Notes under the pieces: model-generated
Databases searched by the model: none
Told to the model about the DNA's origin: nothing
The model's input: only the letters and a program-made list of their open reading frames with translations
Shown: one piece after another, positions 43,232 to 51,560 of the stretch
How the letters are laid out: each line of letters begins with the position of its first letter
Position numbering within the stretch: the first letter of the stretch is position 1
Translations under genes and position numbers: made by a program
DNA from: Candidatus Calditenuaceae archaeon
Lineage (GTDB): Archaea > Thermoproteota > Nitrososphaeria_A > Caldarchaeales > Calditenuaceae
DNA length: 64,000 nucleotides
Assembly: GCA_025059595.1 (NCBI GenBank)
Contig: JANXDI010000021.1
Location: 1-64,000, forward strand
Direction: 5' to 3'

Positions 43232-43867
43232 ATGGCTGCATCGACCGTAGAGATCTTCAATTCGCTCTGGACCGTCTTTGTTACTCTCGGCGTTCTTGTG
43301 GGGGTCGTAGTTATCTCTTACATGGCCTATCTGGTGGTGAGGAACAGGGCGCGGCCTGGCAGGCCTGAGCCCGAAGACGTTCCTAAACCGGGAGAGCTCC
43401 CACGTGAGCAGAGAGGAGCTAAGAAGCTCTTAATCTCGGTCATCTTGAGCGCAACAATCGTCATCTCCCTGATTCTCATCACCTTCACGGCGCTCGACGT
43501 CCTAGACCGCCCGCCTGCAGATGCCTTTGAGGTCAAGGTAGTGGCATTCCAGTGGGGCTGGAAGTTCTACTACCCGAACGGGTATGAGTCGACTGGTGAA
43601 CTCAGAATTCCGAGAGGAGTGCCCGTGAAATTCTACGTAACGAGCCAAGACGTCTTTCACAATATGGGTATTATCGACTTAAGGTTCAAAGTGGATGCGA
43701 TTCCCGGAAAGACGAACATAGGGTGGATGAGAGTCTATACGACGGGCGTCTACGATATCAGGTGTTTTGAGCTCTGCGGCGACGGCCACGGTGTCATGAT
43801 TGGGCGCCTAGTCGTCATGGAGCCTGAAGAGTTTGAGTCTTGGTATTCCTCGCTGACGGTGAGTTAG
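43232..43867 (+). CDS. coxB: Haem-copper oxidase subunit II (CuA)
   Basis: The 211-residue protein has two membrane helices (about 9-37 and 68-90) and an outer cupredoxin domain. CuA ligands are visible: the His in QDVFHNMGI and CFELCGDGHGVM with two Cys, Glu, His and Met. VVAFQWGWKFYYP is the aromatic patch for electron transfer. No haem c motif is present. It receives electrons from a donor protein and passes them to subunit I. It starts the operon with the fused subunit I-III immediately downstream. Confidence 0.95.
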   Translation: MAASTVEIFNSLWTVFVTLGVLVGVVVISYMAYLVVRNRARPGRPEPEDVPKPGELPREQRGAKKLLISVILSATIVISLILITFTALDVLDRPPADAFEVKVVAFQWGWKFYYPNGYESTGELRIPRGVPVKFYVTSQDVFHNMGIIDLRFKVDAIPGKTNIGWMRVYTTGVYDIRCFELCGDGHGVMIGRLVVMEPEEFESWYSSLTVS

Positions 43868-43869
43868 GC

Positions 43870-46197
43870 TTGGGCTCCCACCATCTTCCGCCTACCTCAT
43901 CTCTGAGGAGGTGGCTGATGACCACGGACCACAAGGACGTTGGCATCCTTTACCTCGTTACTTCCATTTACTTCCTCGTGGTCGCCGGAGTCCTCGCATT
44001 AGTCTTCAGGCTTCAGCTCGCGGAGCCCGGCCTGAACTTCCTCTCCCCTACCGCATTCAACCAAGCCATAACGATACATGGGCTGCTAATGATTCTCTTC
44101 GTGATATCGCCTCTGGCCTTCGCCTTGGCCAACTATGTCGTCCCCCTCCAGATAGGTGCAAGGGACTTAGCTTTTCCCAGGCTTAACGCGCTTAGCTACT
44201 GGCTATTCCTCTTCGGTGGAGTCCTCGTTATCATCTCCTTCTTCCAGGAAAGGACGCTCGATGTGGGCTGGACCATGTATCAGCCTCTAACCTCGGCCTT
44301 CTCTCCATACGTCGGCGTCAACACCGGGGGCCTTGGCCTCGCACTCCTCACTGCTTCTGTAACCGTCTCCACAGTGAACTTTGTCGTGACTATTTTCAGG
44401 TCTAGAGCTAAGGGGCTTAGGCTGACTGCTCTGCCCATGTTTACCATGAGTGTTTTGCTGACCGTGTTGATGATGCTCTACGCTTTTCCCGCCCTGCTTG
44501 CCGGAATTATTCTTCTAGCCTCGGACAGGCTTCTCGGGACTGTTTACTTCACTTCGCCTGAGGGAGGGGCCATTCTCTGGGACCACATTTTCTGGTTCTT
44601 CGGCCACCCGGAGGTCTACATAGTTCTCTTCCCCGCCCTTGGTGTGATGGCGGATACTCTCGTCACATTCTCTAGGAGGCCGCTCTTCGGCCGGAGAATC
44701 ATTATCTCAGCCATGGTCATCGTCGCCCTGATAAGCTTCTTAGTCTGGGGCCACCACATGTTCTTGACCGGCATACACCCCGACGTCAGGAGAGCGTTTG
44801 TCGTGACAACCATCGCTATTTCGCTCCCCTTCGACGCAATCTTCCTATCCTTCATCTACACTCTCTCAAAAGCCAAGATTGAGCTGAGGACACCGATGCT
44901 CTTCACACTCGGCTCGATAGCGATATTCATCATCGGAGGGATAACGGGTGTTTTCCTCGGCTCGATTGCGTTAGACTATGTCTTGAGGGGGACCTACTTT
45001 GTGGTTGCTCACTTCCACTACACGATGGCGGGTGGCGGGCTTGTCGGCCTGATTGCGGGGCTCTACTATTGGTATCCTAAGATGACTGGAAGAATGTTTA
45101 GCGAGAAGCTAGGGAGGCTCCAGTTCATACTCACTATGATTGGCTTCAACATGCTCTACTTCCCCCTCTTCTTGGCTTGGGAGATGCCGAGAAGGGTCCC
45201 CCTGTACGTCGAGAGCCTGATACCGCTAAACCAAGTGGCCACCATCGGCGGATTCGTATTCGGGGCATCTTTCCTAGTAATGTTCTGGAACCTACTCTAC
45301 AGCCTGAAGTACGGTGAGCCTGCGGGCGAGAACCCGTGGGGTGCACATACACTTGAGTGGATGACAAAATCTCCGCCTCCCTCAGGAAACTTTGAGGGTA
45401 CACCAGCATTCGTAGACGGCCGGCTCACATTTGTGGCAGCCAACGGCGCGGCTGGTGGGGAAATGGAAACCCACCTCAGCATCTGGCCGCTGATGCTGAG
45501 CCTAGCTTCATTCGTAGCCCTGCTTGGCTTGACAACTAATATTCTCGTTACAACCGCTGGTCTGGGGCTTCTCGCCTTCTCGGTGCTAGGATTTGCGGGT
45601 GAGCGTTTCATCAGCAGAGAGGGCGAGCTTGGTGAGAGATGGCCCTTCGACCGCGTCGACAGAATGAAACTAGCGTGGTGGACATTCATCTCCTCTGAGA
45701 TCGTGCTCTTCGGCGTTATATTGAGCGCCTACGTCTATGTTAGAACAGCCTCCGCGACGTGGCCCGCGCCTGGCACGCTTTTCGATATTGGCCACGGGGC
45801 GGTGAATACGTTTGTGCTTCTGACGAGTAGCCTTACAGTTGCCTTGGCCCTCGCCTCTTCGAGGAGCGGCAGCAGGGCCGGTACCGTCGGGTTCCTCGCC
45901 GCGACTCTCGCGCTCGGCGCCTTCTTTCTCTTCAACAAGTATGACGAGTGGGCTGAGCTCTTCGGCCACGGAGTGACTTTCTCATCAGGCCTTCCAGCCT
46001 CGACATTCTTCCTCACGACCGGGATTCATGGGGCGCATGTCTTCGCCGGCCTCTTGGCCTTGGTTTATCTCTTAGTCAGGGCTTTGAGAGGTGCCTATGT
46101 TAGGGATGGGCATGAGACACTTGAATATTTCGGATACTACTGGCACTTTGTCGATATTGTCTGGGTCTTCATCTTTCCGCTCTTTTATCTGGTGTGA
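43870..46197 (+). CDS. coxAC: Haem-copper oxidase fused subunits I and III
   Basis: Residues to about 530 are subunit I: WLMTTDHKDVGILYL, the low-spin haem His in ITIHGLLMILF, the CuB His and Tyr in FGHPEVYIVLFP, GHHMF and the haem ligands in VVAHFHYTMAGGG. This is A-type with the Glu of GHPEV. From about 610 it is subunit III (KLAWWTFISSEIVLFGVILSAYVYV, GIHGAHVFAGLLAL, YWHFVDIVWVFIFPLFYL). The start TTG 43870 has GGTGAG upstream and keeps the conserved Trp-Leu; ATG 43918 has a stronger GAGGAGGTG site but would lose it. The fusion is known in some thermophiles. Confidence 0.94.
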   Translation: MGSHHLPPTSSLRRWLMTTDHKDVGILYLVTSIYFLVVAGVLALVFRLQLAEPGLNFLSPTAFNQAITIHGLLMILFVISPLAFALANYVVPLQIGARDLAFPRLNALSYWLFLFGGVLVIISFFQERTLDVGWTMYQPLTSAFSPYVGVNTGGLGLALLTASVTVSTVNFVVTIFRSRAKGLRLTALPMFTMSVLLTVLMMLYAFPALLAGIILLASDRLLGTVYFTSPEGGAILWDHIFWFFGHPEVYIVLFPALGVMADTLVTFSRRPLFGRRIIISAMVIVALISFLVWGHHMFLTGIHPDVRRAFVVTTIAISLPFDAIFLSFIYTLSKAKIELRTPMLFTLGSIAIFIIGGITGVFLGSIALDYVLRGTYFVVAHFHYTMAGGGLVGLIAGLYYWYPKMTGRMFSEKLGRLQFILTMIGFNMLYFPLFLAWEMPRRVPLYVESLIPLNQVATIGGFVFGASFLVMFWNLLYSLKYGEPAGENPWGAHTLEWMTKSPPPSGNFEGTPAFVDGRLTFVAANGAAGGEMETHLSIWPLMLSLASFVALLGLTTNILVTTAGLGLLAFSVLGFAGERFISREGELGERWPFDRVDRMKLAWWTFISSEIVLFGVILSAYVYVRTASATWPAPGTLFDIGHGAVNTFVLLTSSLTVALALASSRSGSRAGTVGFLAATLALGAFFLFNKYDEWAELFGHGVTFSSGLPASTFFLTTGIHGAHVFAGLLALVYLLVRALRGAYVRDGHETLEYFGYYWHFVDIVWVFIFPLFYLV

Positions 46198-46206
46198 GGT
46201 GAGTGT

Positions 46207-46482
46207 GTGATGCGCCTCTGGGTCTATCTCTCGGTCTTCGCCGCCCTCGTCCTGATGACTGTTCTTGAGCTGATTATCTTCGGGCAGCCCCTTCCGAGAG
46301 TGGTCGTAGACCTAAGTATCATAGGCCTCGCCGGCGGTAAGGCGGTCCTCATAGCACTCTTCTTCCAGCACCTCGCCTACGAGCCTCGAAGCCTCTCGGC
46401 TTTCGCCCTACTCGGAATAGGAAGCGTCATCGCCTTCCTCTTCCTGAGCGTCTACTCGATAATCGAGCTTAGATTCGGATAA
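46207..46482 (+). CDS. Haem-copper oxidase subunit IV
   Basis: The 91-residue protein has three membrane helices and the subunit IV motif AGGKAVLIALFFQHLAYEP. It follows the fused I-III gene by nine bases with AGGTGAGTG just before its start. Subunit IV stabilises the A-type oxidases. Confidence 0.85.
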   Translation: MMRLWVYLSVFAALVLMTVLELIIFGQPLPRVVVDLSIIGLAGGKAVLIALFFQHLAYEPRSLSAFALLGIGSVIAFLFLSVYSIIELRFG

Positions 46483-46504
46483 CGCGTTCGGAGGTGCGTG
46501 GTTT

Positions 46505-46597
46505 CTGAGAAGCGCATATGTGGCCGCCGCCCTCGCCGGCTTGGCGGGCCTCGCGATTCTGGTTTTGCTGCTCTGGAGGCTTGTCGGAGGAATCTAA
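46505..46597 (+). CDS. Possible tiny single-helix oxidase subunit with CTG start
   Basis: A 30-residue frame (RSAYVAAALAGLAGLAIL, then VLLLWRLVGGI) forms one clean membrane helix with a basic residue at each end. It has no ATG/GTG/TTG at a suitable place. GGAGGTG (46490-46496) is eight bases before CTG 46505; GTG 46520 would give a 25-residue form. It follows subunit IV by 22 bases and ends four bases into the convergent polymerase gene. Small one-helix subunits exist in other oxidases (subunit IIa of ba3). Modestly supported. Confidence 0.4.
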   Translation: MRSAYVAAALAGLAGLAILVLLLWRLVGGI

Positions 46598-48696
46598 ATC
46601 CAGCGTTCCAGCCTCGCGTTCCGGTCTTCCGATACAATTTCGGCGCCTATGGCCTCTAGGACTGTCCGCGCGGCCCTTCTGAGATAATCTCTATAGTAGT
46701 CTATGTCGTATCTGCCTGTGAAGAGCTGGGAGGCCCTCACTCTAAGCTGAGGGTTCGGATGGCTCTGGGAGGTGTATACGTATCCGACCTCCCGACCCCT
46801 CTCTAGTTTCAGGCCTATGGCTTTGAGTTGGATCGCTGCAGACGACTGTGCAAGGCCGCGGTCATAATCTTCAGGATTTCTCCCGAGCCTCCTCTTTATC
46901 TCCAGCTCCTCTACTCCCAGCCCGCTCCTAAGCAATTCCTCATACTCGGCGAGAAGCCTGAGCCCCTCCTCCACTCCGCGCGACCTGACTTCCTCGATGC
47001 TCCCGAAGGACATGACAGTCCTGATTAGCCTCTCCTGAAACTCCCTCACTAGGGGTGGCGTGTCGCTTCTCCTCAGCTCTATGCCCCGCGCCTCGACCTT
47101 CCCGTCATATGTTAGGCCGAAGTACCTCTTTAGGGCTGGAGTGTCTGGGTCTGTCCTGAGCCGCGGGAAGGCTATGAACTTGAAGTGTCTGTCGAGGGAC
47201 ATGGGGAGGCCTGCGGCCTCCGATATCTTGGCTGCGAGCTGCTCGTAGATTCTCTTCGAGGCCTCTCTCTTCTTTACGAAGAGGGAGTCCACGTCTCCGT
47301 AGACTATCTCGAAGCCCTCGCCCTCGGCCACCTTCTTGCTTACAAGCATCGCCCGCCTCGAGACCCTGTTTATCTCCTCGAATGCGAGGGTGTTTCCGAA
47401 CCTGTTCCAGCAGCAGCCGCTTATTCCGTATTGGGTGCAGAGTATTAGCTTAAGGGCCTCTATCCTCTGGGTGCAGTAGAGCTCCTCATCGCTTAGCGGC
47501 TCTAGCGTCCTTCGTATTCTCTTGAGCCTGAGCCTCCTTTCAAGCCACGGCCTGAGGACCGAGGGTATCAGCCGGCCGCCACCCGCGGGCTTCTCGTAGC
47601 TTATTCCATGCTTCAATATGATGCTCGGATATTGTGAGTCGAAGTCTAGAGCTGCCACGTTCTCGTGGAGGCCGGGCCTTGGCGTGAAGGTTACTCCACC
47701 TCTGTCACGCTCCAGAAGCTCGGTAAGGCCACGGACACCCTCCATGTATTCGAGCCTCGGCGCGTGGACTCCCTGCCTCGAGAGCTCGTAAAGGTTTCGC
47801 GAGTCGATGCACCTGTTGCTGGTCCACCGCGTGGCCAGGCCAAGCGTCGTGAAGGAGAACCGCGCCCTCTCCACAAGCCCAGCCAAACCATAGTCATCGG
47901 GCTCGAAGCCGTAGAAGATGTCTCCCAAGAATACTCGGCCGGCGGCGGAGCCTTGGCTGAGCCTCCACTCGTCGCCGCATCTCCCGACCGCTCTCCTGGC
48001 ATCCGGTCCCCCTAGCCACTCCAAGACTCGCCGCCCAGCGCCCTCCTGCAGCCCCGGCACGTAGACCAAGTCGGGGTCGAGGCTGAAGACCAGCTCAGCT
48101 AGCCTCGCGGAGATTCTGGTCTCAGGGCCGCTGATTCTCAAGGAGCGGCCGGCCTTCTGGAGGAGGAGCGAGTCTATCGTCGGGCCTGAGAGCCGCGGTA
48201 TTATTCTGAGGAGGGTGAAGGGTGGTGGCCTGATTTCGTCGCGGTCCTCTAGCCGCTGAGCGGAGATTATCCTGTCGCCCGAGACAGTGAATGATGCTCT
48301 GCTGGAGGGCTCGATTCGCAGCCTGTTGAAGAGGTATCGCTGGACGTGGGGGAGGTCGTCGCCGTGGAGCTCGGCGGCTAGGCCGCTCCTCCTCACCAGC
48401 CCACAGACACGCGACACGCTCCGCGCCCCGAATGCCTCAACCTCCAGAAGCCTCCTACGAGCCCGCCGCCTCAGACCGACAAGGCCCTCCACCAACCTCA
48501 CGGAGCGAACTAGAGGAGACTGCTCAAGCAGCTGGACAAGCTCCCGCACCGCCTCGGCACTCCTCGGCTCAACGAAAACCCTCGGGCGATAATCGTCGAC
48601 CAGTCTTATGGACTCGCCGCCGGAAGTCTTAACCCAGATGACGGCCTCCTCGTCTAGAACGTATACGTCGAGTATCCAGCCCTCCAGGCTTCTCAG
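46594..48696 (-). CDS. Divergent family B DNA polymerase, exonuclease-deficient (PolB2/Dpo2-like)
   Basis: Polymerase motifs A (DFDSQYPSII), B (KLILCTQYGISG, Asn replaced by Cys) and C (YGDVDSLF, Thr replaced by Val) keep the catalytic aspartates. The 3'-5' exonuclease motifs are absent: no DxE, and the ExoII region reads DPDLVYVPGLQEG without the FD pair. The first standard start is GTG 48549, but the frame continues upstream with a typical PolB N-terminus (GWILDVYVLDEEAVIWVK) to CTG 48696, which overlaps the preceding stop as CTGA. That gives 700 residues. It is last in an operon with RadA and a RadA-like protein, so translesion synthesis is inferred. Confidence 0.87.
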   Translation of the reverse strand: MRSLEGWILDVYVLDEEAVIWVKTSGGESIRLVDDYRPRVFVEPRSAEAVRELVQLLEQSPLVRSVRLVEGLVGLRRRARRRLLEVEAFGARSVSRVCGLVRRSGLAAELHGDDLPHVQRYLFNRLRIEPSSRASFTVSGDRIISAQRLEDRDEIRPPPFTLLRIIPRLSGPTIDSLLLQKAGRSLRISGPETRISARLAELVFSLDPDLVYVPGLQEGAGRRVLEWLGGPDARRAVGRCGDEWRLSQGSAAGRVFLGDIFYGFEPDDYGLAGLVERARFSFTTLGLATRWTSNRCIDSRNLYELSRQGVHAPRLEYMEGVRGLTELLERDRGGVTFTPRPGLHENVAALDFDSQYPSIILKHGISYEKPAGGGRLIPSVLRPWLERRLRLKRIRRTLEPLSDEELYCTQRIEALKLILCTQYGISGCCWNRFGNTLAFEEINRVSRRAMLVSKKVAEGEGFEIVYGDVDSLFVKKREASKRIYEQLAAKISEAAGLPMSLDRHFKFIAFPRLRTDPDTPALKRYFGLTYDGKVEARGIELRRSDTPPLVREFQERLIRTVMSFGSIEEVRSRGVEEGLRLLAEYEELLRSGLGVEELEIKRRLGRNPEDYDRGLAQSSAAIQLKAIGLKLERGREVGYVYTSQSHPNPQLRVRASQLFTGRYDIDYYRDYLRRAARTVLEAIGAEIVSEDRNARLERWI

Positions 48697-48992
48697 CCAG
48701 CCGACCCCCCTCTCTCCGCGTCCCTGAGCCTAGTCTCTATCTCGGCGACGCGCCTCTTCAGCTCCTCTATCTCGGCCTTGTTGTGAATGTTGGCGGCCAG
48801 GTTCATCGAGTCTAGAATAGTTATCTCACCCAAGCCACCCATCGCCGCGTGCTCCTGCCCCCAGACTTCTCTGATGAGAGTGTCTAGGGCCCGTTTATGC
48901 TTCTCCTCCCTGAGGAGCGGCCGGTAGTAGCGTCTAAGCCTCGCCACGACACGCCTGTAGAGCTGCCTGAAGGGCGGGGTTATCCTACCCAC
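48693..48992 (-). CDS. Small coiled-coil protein of the polymerase operon
   Basis: About 99 residues from GTG 48992, which overlaps the RadA-like gene by eight bases; a longer frame to 49070 would overlap it by 86. The first half is basic (RQLYRRVVARLRRYYRPLLREEKHKRAL), the second has a heptad-like helix (EIEELKRRVAEIETRLRDAE). A WGQEHAAMGGLGEITILDSMN segment lies between. I recognise no family. It lies between the RadA-like and polymerase genes with overlaps on both sides, so it probably bridges the two proteins or binds DNA. Confidence 0.65.
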   Translation of the reverse strand: MGRITPPFRQLYRRVVARLRRYYRPLLREEKHKRALDTLIREVWGQEHAAMGGLGEITILDSMNLAANIHNKAEIEELKRRVAEIETRLRDAERGGSAG

Positions 48993-49713
48993 ACCAGACC
49001 ACCAGAGACCTTGGGTCAGAGGAGCAATCCGCGGGGCTGGAAGCGAGACATGCCTGACCAGCCTGGCCACCGGGCCCGAGCCCCTCAGGGCGAAAAAACA
49101 CTACCACCGAAGCCCTCTCCAAGACCTGGCTGGGTAGGTGGGGCATGGCCTCAGGGGTTTCCGAGTGGGCCGCCGCAGCGGTCGCCACCAGCGGCGCGGA
49201 GACCCGAGAGGCGGCCTCCATCAGAATGGAGAAAGACCTGACAAGAGCCGACGAGGCCTCACCCCACTCCCCATCTAGGAACGCTGAAGCGTTGTGGACC
49301 GCTATGAGCCTAACCTTCCTCCTCTTCTTGACGGCCTCAGCGAGCCTCTCGGCGGCGCGCACTTGCCGAGCAGCGTTGAAAGCAGCGGCACACCTTATGG
49401 CGGAGAGGGCCTTGAGCGGCTCCACTCTGGCAATCTTCGAGACTGCCGAAAAGGTCGTGGCGTCGATTAGCGTCTTCTCCCCGTAGTAGTCGGTGTTGTT
49501 CAGATAGGCGACTCCGCCGCGCTTCGAAGCCTCGACCATCACCCGGTAGAGAACGACGTCGGTTACTTGGGGGTCTCCGTAGAATACGTGGAGGGCTCCG
49601 GGCCTAAGCCCACCTATCAGCCCGTCAAGCTCCGCCAAACCCGTGGAGACGGGGCGGCGGCGAAGCAGCAGCTCGGAGGCCCGCGCCATCAAAAACTGGC
49701 TCACGCACTCCAC
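48985..49713 (-). CDS. RadA/RecA-fold paralogue without Walker A lysine
   Basis: This 242-residue protein begins with STGLAELDGLIGGLRPGALHVFYG, the pattern of RadA/KaiC-type ATPases, but the P-loop reads GDPQVTDVV with no GKT. The Walker B-like strand (RLIAVHNASAFL) lacks acidic residues too. ATP hydrolysis is therefore unlikely. The C-terminal 30 residues are low-complexity. It follows radA by 28 bases. Inactive RecA-like proteins sit in bacterial mutagenesis cassettes (ImuA) and near archaeal PolB2 genes, so a polymerase-recruiting role is inferred. The GTG start is uncertain; GTG three codons in is possible. Confidence 0.75.
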   Translation of the reverse strand: MECVSQFLMARASELLLRRRPVSTGLAELDGLIGGLRPGALHVFYGDPQVTDVVLYRVMVEASKRGGVAYLNNTDYYGEKTLIDATTFSAVSKIARVEPLKALSAIRCAAAFNAARQVRAAERLAEAVKKRRKVRLIAVHNASAFLDGEWGEASSALVRSFSILMEAASRVSAPLVATAAAAHSETPEAMPHLPSQVLERASVVVFFRPEGLGPGGQAGQACLASSPADCSSDPRSLVVWCG

Positions 49714-49741
49714 CCCCTAGGGAGGCCGCGCGACCACCGCG

Positions 49742-50767
49742 CTACCGCTTAGAATCCGCGTCCTCCACTCCCTTCTCCGTGATGCGGAAGCGAGCCTCTA
49801 AGTCAGACGGATGGTAGGGGCTGTCCATAATCCTAGCCACCCTCGTGTCATCGGGCCCCCTCCTCAGAAAGACCCTATAGGTCGTCCCGTGGGCGAGAAC
49901 ATGGCCGCCGCTGGGCTTGGTCGGGTTGCCGTAGAAGGCTCCAGGGTCTCCGATGACTTGGTTAGTGACGACAACCGCGACGTTCCTGATCTCCGCGAGC
50001 CTGAGTAGCCTGTGGAGCGTCGCGTTGAGCTTCTGCTGCCTCTCCGAGAGGTTCTCCCTACCCACGTAATCGGCCCTGAAGTGGGAGATAATCGAGTCGA
50101 CGACTACGAACCTCGCCTTATACTTCTCGATATGCCTCCCGAGCTCCCTCACAACCAGCTGAAGATGGCTCGAGTTATACACCTCTGACACAACAACGCC
50201 CTCCAGAATCTTGTCGGGATTCAGGCCACGAGCCTTAGCTATTTCGTAAATCCTTTCAGGCCTAAAAGTCGACTCAGTGTCGATGTATATCGCGCCAGCT
50301 GAGAGGCCGCCCTTCTCCCGTGGGAGCTGAACAGTAACGCAGAGGGCGTGGCATATCTGTGTCTTACCACATCCATATTCGCCGACCAACTCCGTCACGG
50401 CCTGAGTCTCAACTCCACCCCTAAGGAGGTTGTCGAGAGAGGAGCAGCCGGTGGTTATCCGCTCAAGACTCTTCCTCCTCTCCAAGACCTCCTTACCCGT
50501 CATCAGCTCAGAGTCTAGGAACCCGCTGCTAACTAGCAGAACCCTCGCCTGGAGGCAGAGCTCCTCAGCCTTCTTCGCATCGATACCCGCGTCAACCAGT
50601 TCGCGGGGAGAGGCCGCCGCCAAGTCAAGGAGACTGTATATCCCGACCGAGGCGAGCTTCTCCTTAGTGGCCTCGCCCACACCTCTCAGGTCGTCGAGGC
50701 TGTAGATATCGACCTCCTCCCTCTCCTCGTGGGCCTCGCCCCTCTTAGCTACGGGGCTCACGGCCAA
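49742..50767 (-). CDS. radA: RadA recombinase
   Basis: The 341-residue protein has the N-terminal helix-hairpin-helix (SLDDLRGVGEATKEKL to GIDAKKAEEL), Walker A GEYGCGKT, Walker B RFVVVDSII, the L1/L2 region and NQVIGDPGAFYGNPTKPSGGHVLAHG. It forms filaments on single-stranded DNA and performs strand exchange. TTG 50767 is the likely start, with TATA-like sequences near 50781-50799, so a promoter separates it from nusA. It heads the operon leading to the polymerase, although it is probably the main recombinase of the cell. Confidence 0.95.
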   Translation of the reverse strand: MAVSPVAKRGEAHEEREEVDIYSLDDLRGVGEATKEKLASVGIYSLLDLAAASPRELVDAGIDAKKAEELCLQARVLLVSSGFLDSELMTGKEVLERRKSLERITTGCSSLDNLLRGGVETQAVTELVGEYGCGKTQICHALCVTVQLPREKGGLSAGAIYIDTESTFRPERIYEIAKARGLNPDKILEGVVVSEVYNSSHLQLVVRELGRHIEKYKARFVVVDSIISHFRADYVGRENLSERQQKLNATLHRLLRLAEIRNVAVVVTNQVIGDPGAFYGNPTKPSGGHVLAHGTTYRVFLRRGPDDTRVARIMDSPYHPSDLEARFRITEKGVEDADSKR

Positions 50768-50832
50768 GAAAGCGGAGGCCGAAATAAAAATAGCTTAAGA
50801 CCCCTCGGCGAAAGTGAGAAACAGGAGCGAAC

Positions 50833-51267
50833 CTACTCGATAACTACTCTTTCTATCTTGAAGTGCCTCTTGGCCATTCTCCGAACTATCGCGACGTTCC
50901 GGCCCCCCTTGCCTATCACCATCGCCTTATCCTCGGGGTCAACCTTGATGACGGCTGTCAGCGACCCATCCTTACCCGGAACTATCTTGACCTCCCTCGC
51001 CTTAGCCGGCTTAACGGCGTTGGTCAGGAAGGAGGCTGCGTCCCCATAATACTCGACGACCTTAAGCCTCTTCTTCAGCAGATTCGAGAGCTCCTGAATC
51101 TTCACACCTCTCTTCCCGACGGCGCGTCCAAACTCTCCCTCCCTCACCAGAAAAACAACCTGCTCATCATCGGAGAGGCAATCCAGAACCGTGGCCCCAG
51201 TGTAGCTCTGAAACAGCGAGACAAGTCGCATCTCGCGCTCAGTTAACTTAACTTCCTCGTCGGTCAA
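50833..51267 (-). CDS. nusA: Archaeal NusA-like transcription factor
   Basis: At 144 residues it consists of two KH domains, with GKRGVKIQELSNLLKKRL (about 54-72) and the second KH loop VIGKGGRNVAIVRRM. It lacks the S1 and N-terminal domains of bacterial NusA, as is normal in archaea. It overlaps the eL30 gene by four bases in the usual RNA polymerase operon order. Confidence 0.93.
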   Translation of the reverse strand: MTDEEVKLTEREMRLVSLFQSYTGATVLDCLSDDEQVVFLVREGEFGRAVGKRGVKIQELSNLLKKRLKVVEYYGDAASFLTNAVKPAKAREVKIVPGKDGSLTAVIKVDPEDKAMVIGKGGRNVAIVRRMAKRHFKIERVVIE

Positions 51268-51560
51268 CTAGCCTCGCCCAATATGGACGAGTTGCCCGGG
51301 TCGATTATCGCGACGGTCGATGATCCGAAAGGCTTCCCAAGCGCCTGGCCTAACTCCCTAGCGGTAAGGTCTGAGTAGATTAGGGGTATTTGGGTGGTCT
51401 TTGCTGCTAGTTCTAGCATACTCCTCTGGTTCTCGGGGCAGTTATTGGCCAAGACCACGGCCTTAGCAGATTTTCTGACTATGCTGAGGTAGCTCTGCCT
51501 GAACCCTAGCAGATACTTCCCCGTGATCCTGATGACTGAAAGCTCCTTCCGCACGTCCAT
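51264..51560 (-). CDS. rpl30e: 50S ribosomal protein eL30
   Basis: This 98-residue protein has the L7Ae/L30e fold: GKYLLGFRQSYLSIVRKSAKAVVLANNCPE and, later, LGQALGKPFGSSTVAIIDPGNS. It lies between rpo1 and nusA, as in most archaea. Confidence 0.94.
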   Translation of the reverse strand: MDVRKELSVIRITGKYLLGFRQSYLSIVRKSAKAVVLANNCPENQRSMLELAAKTTQIPLIYSDLTARELGQALGKPFGSSTVAIIDPGNSSILGEAS

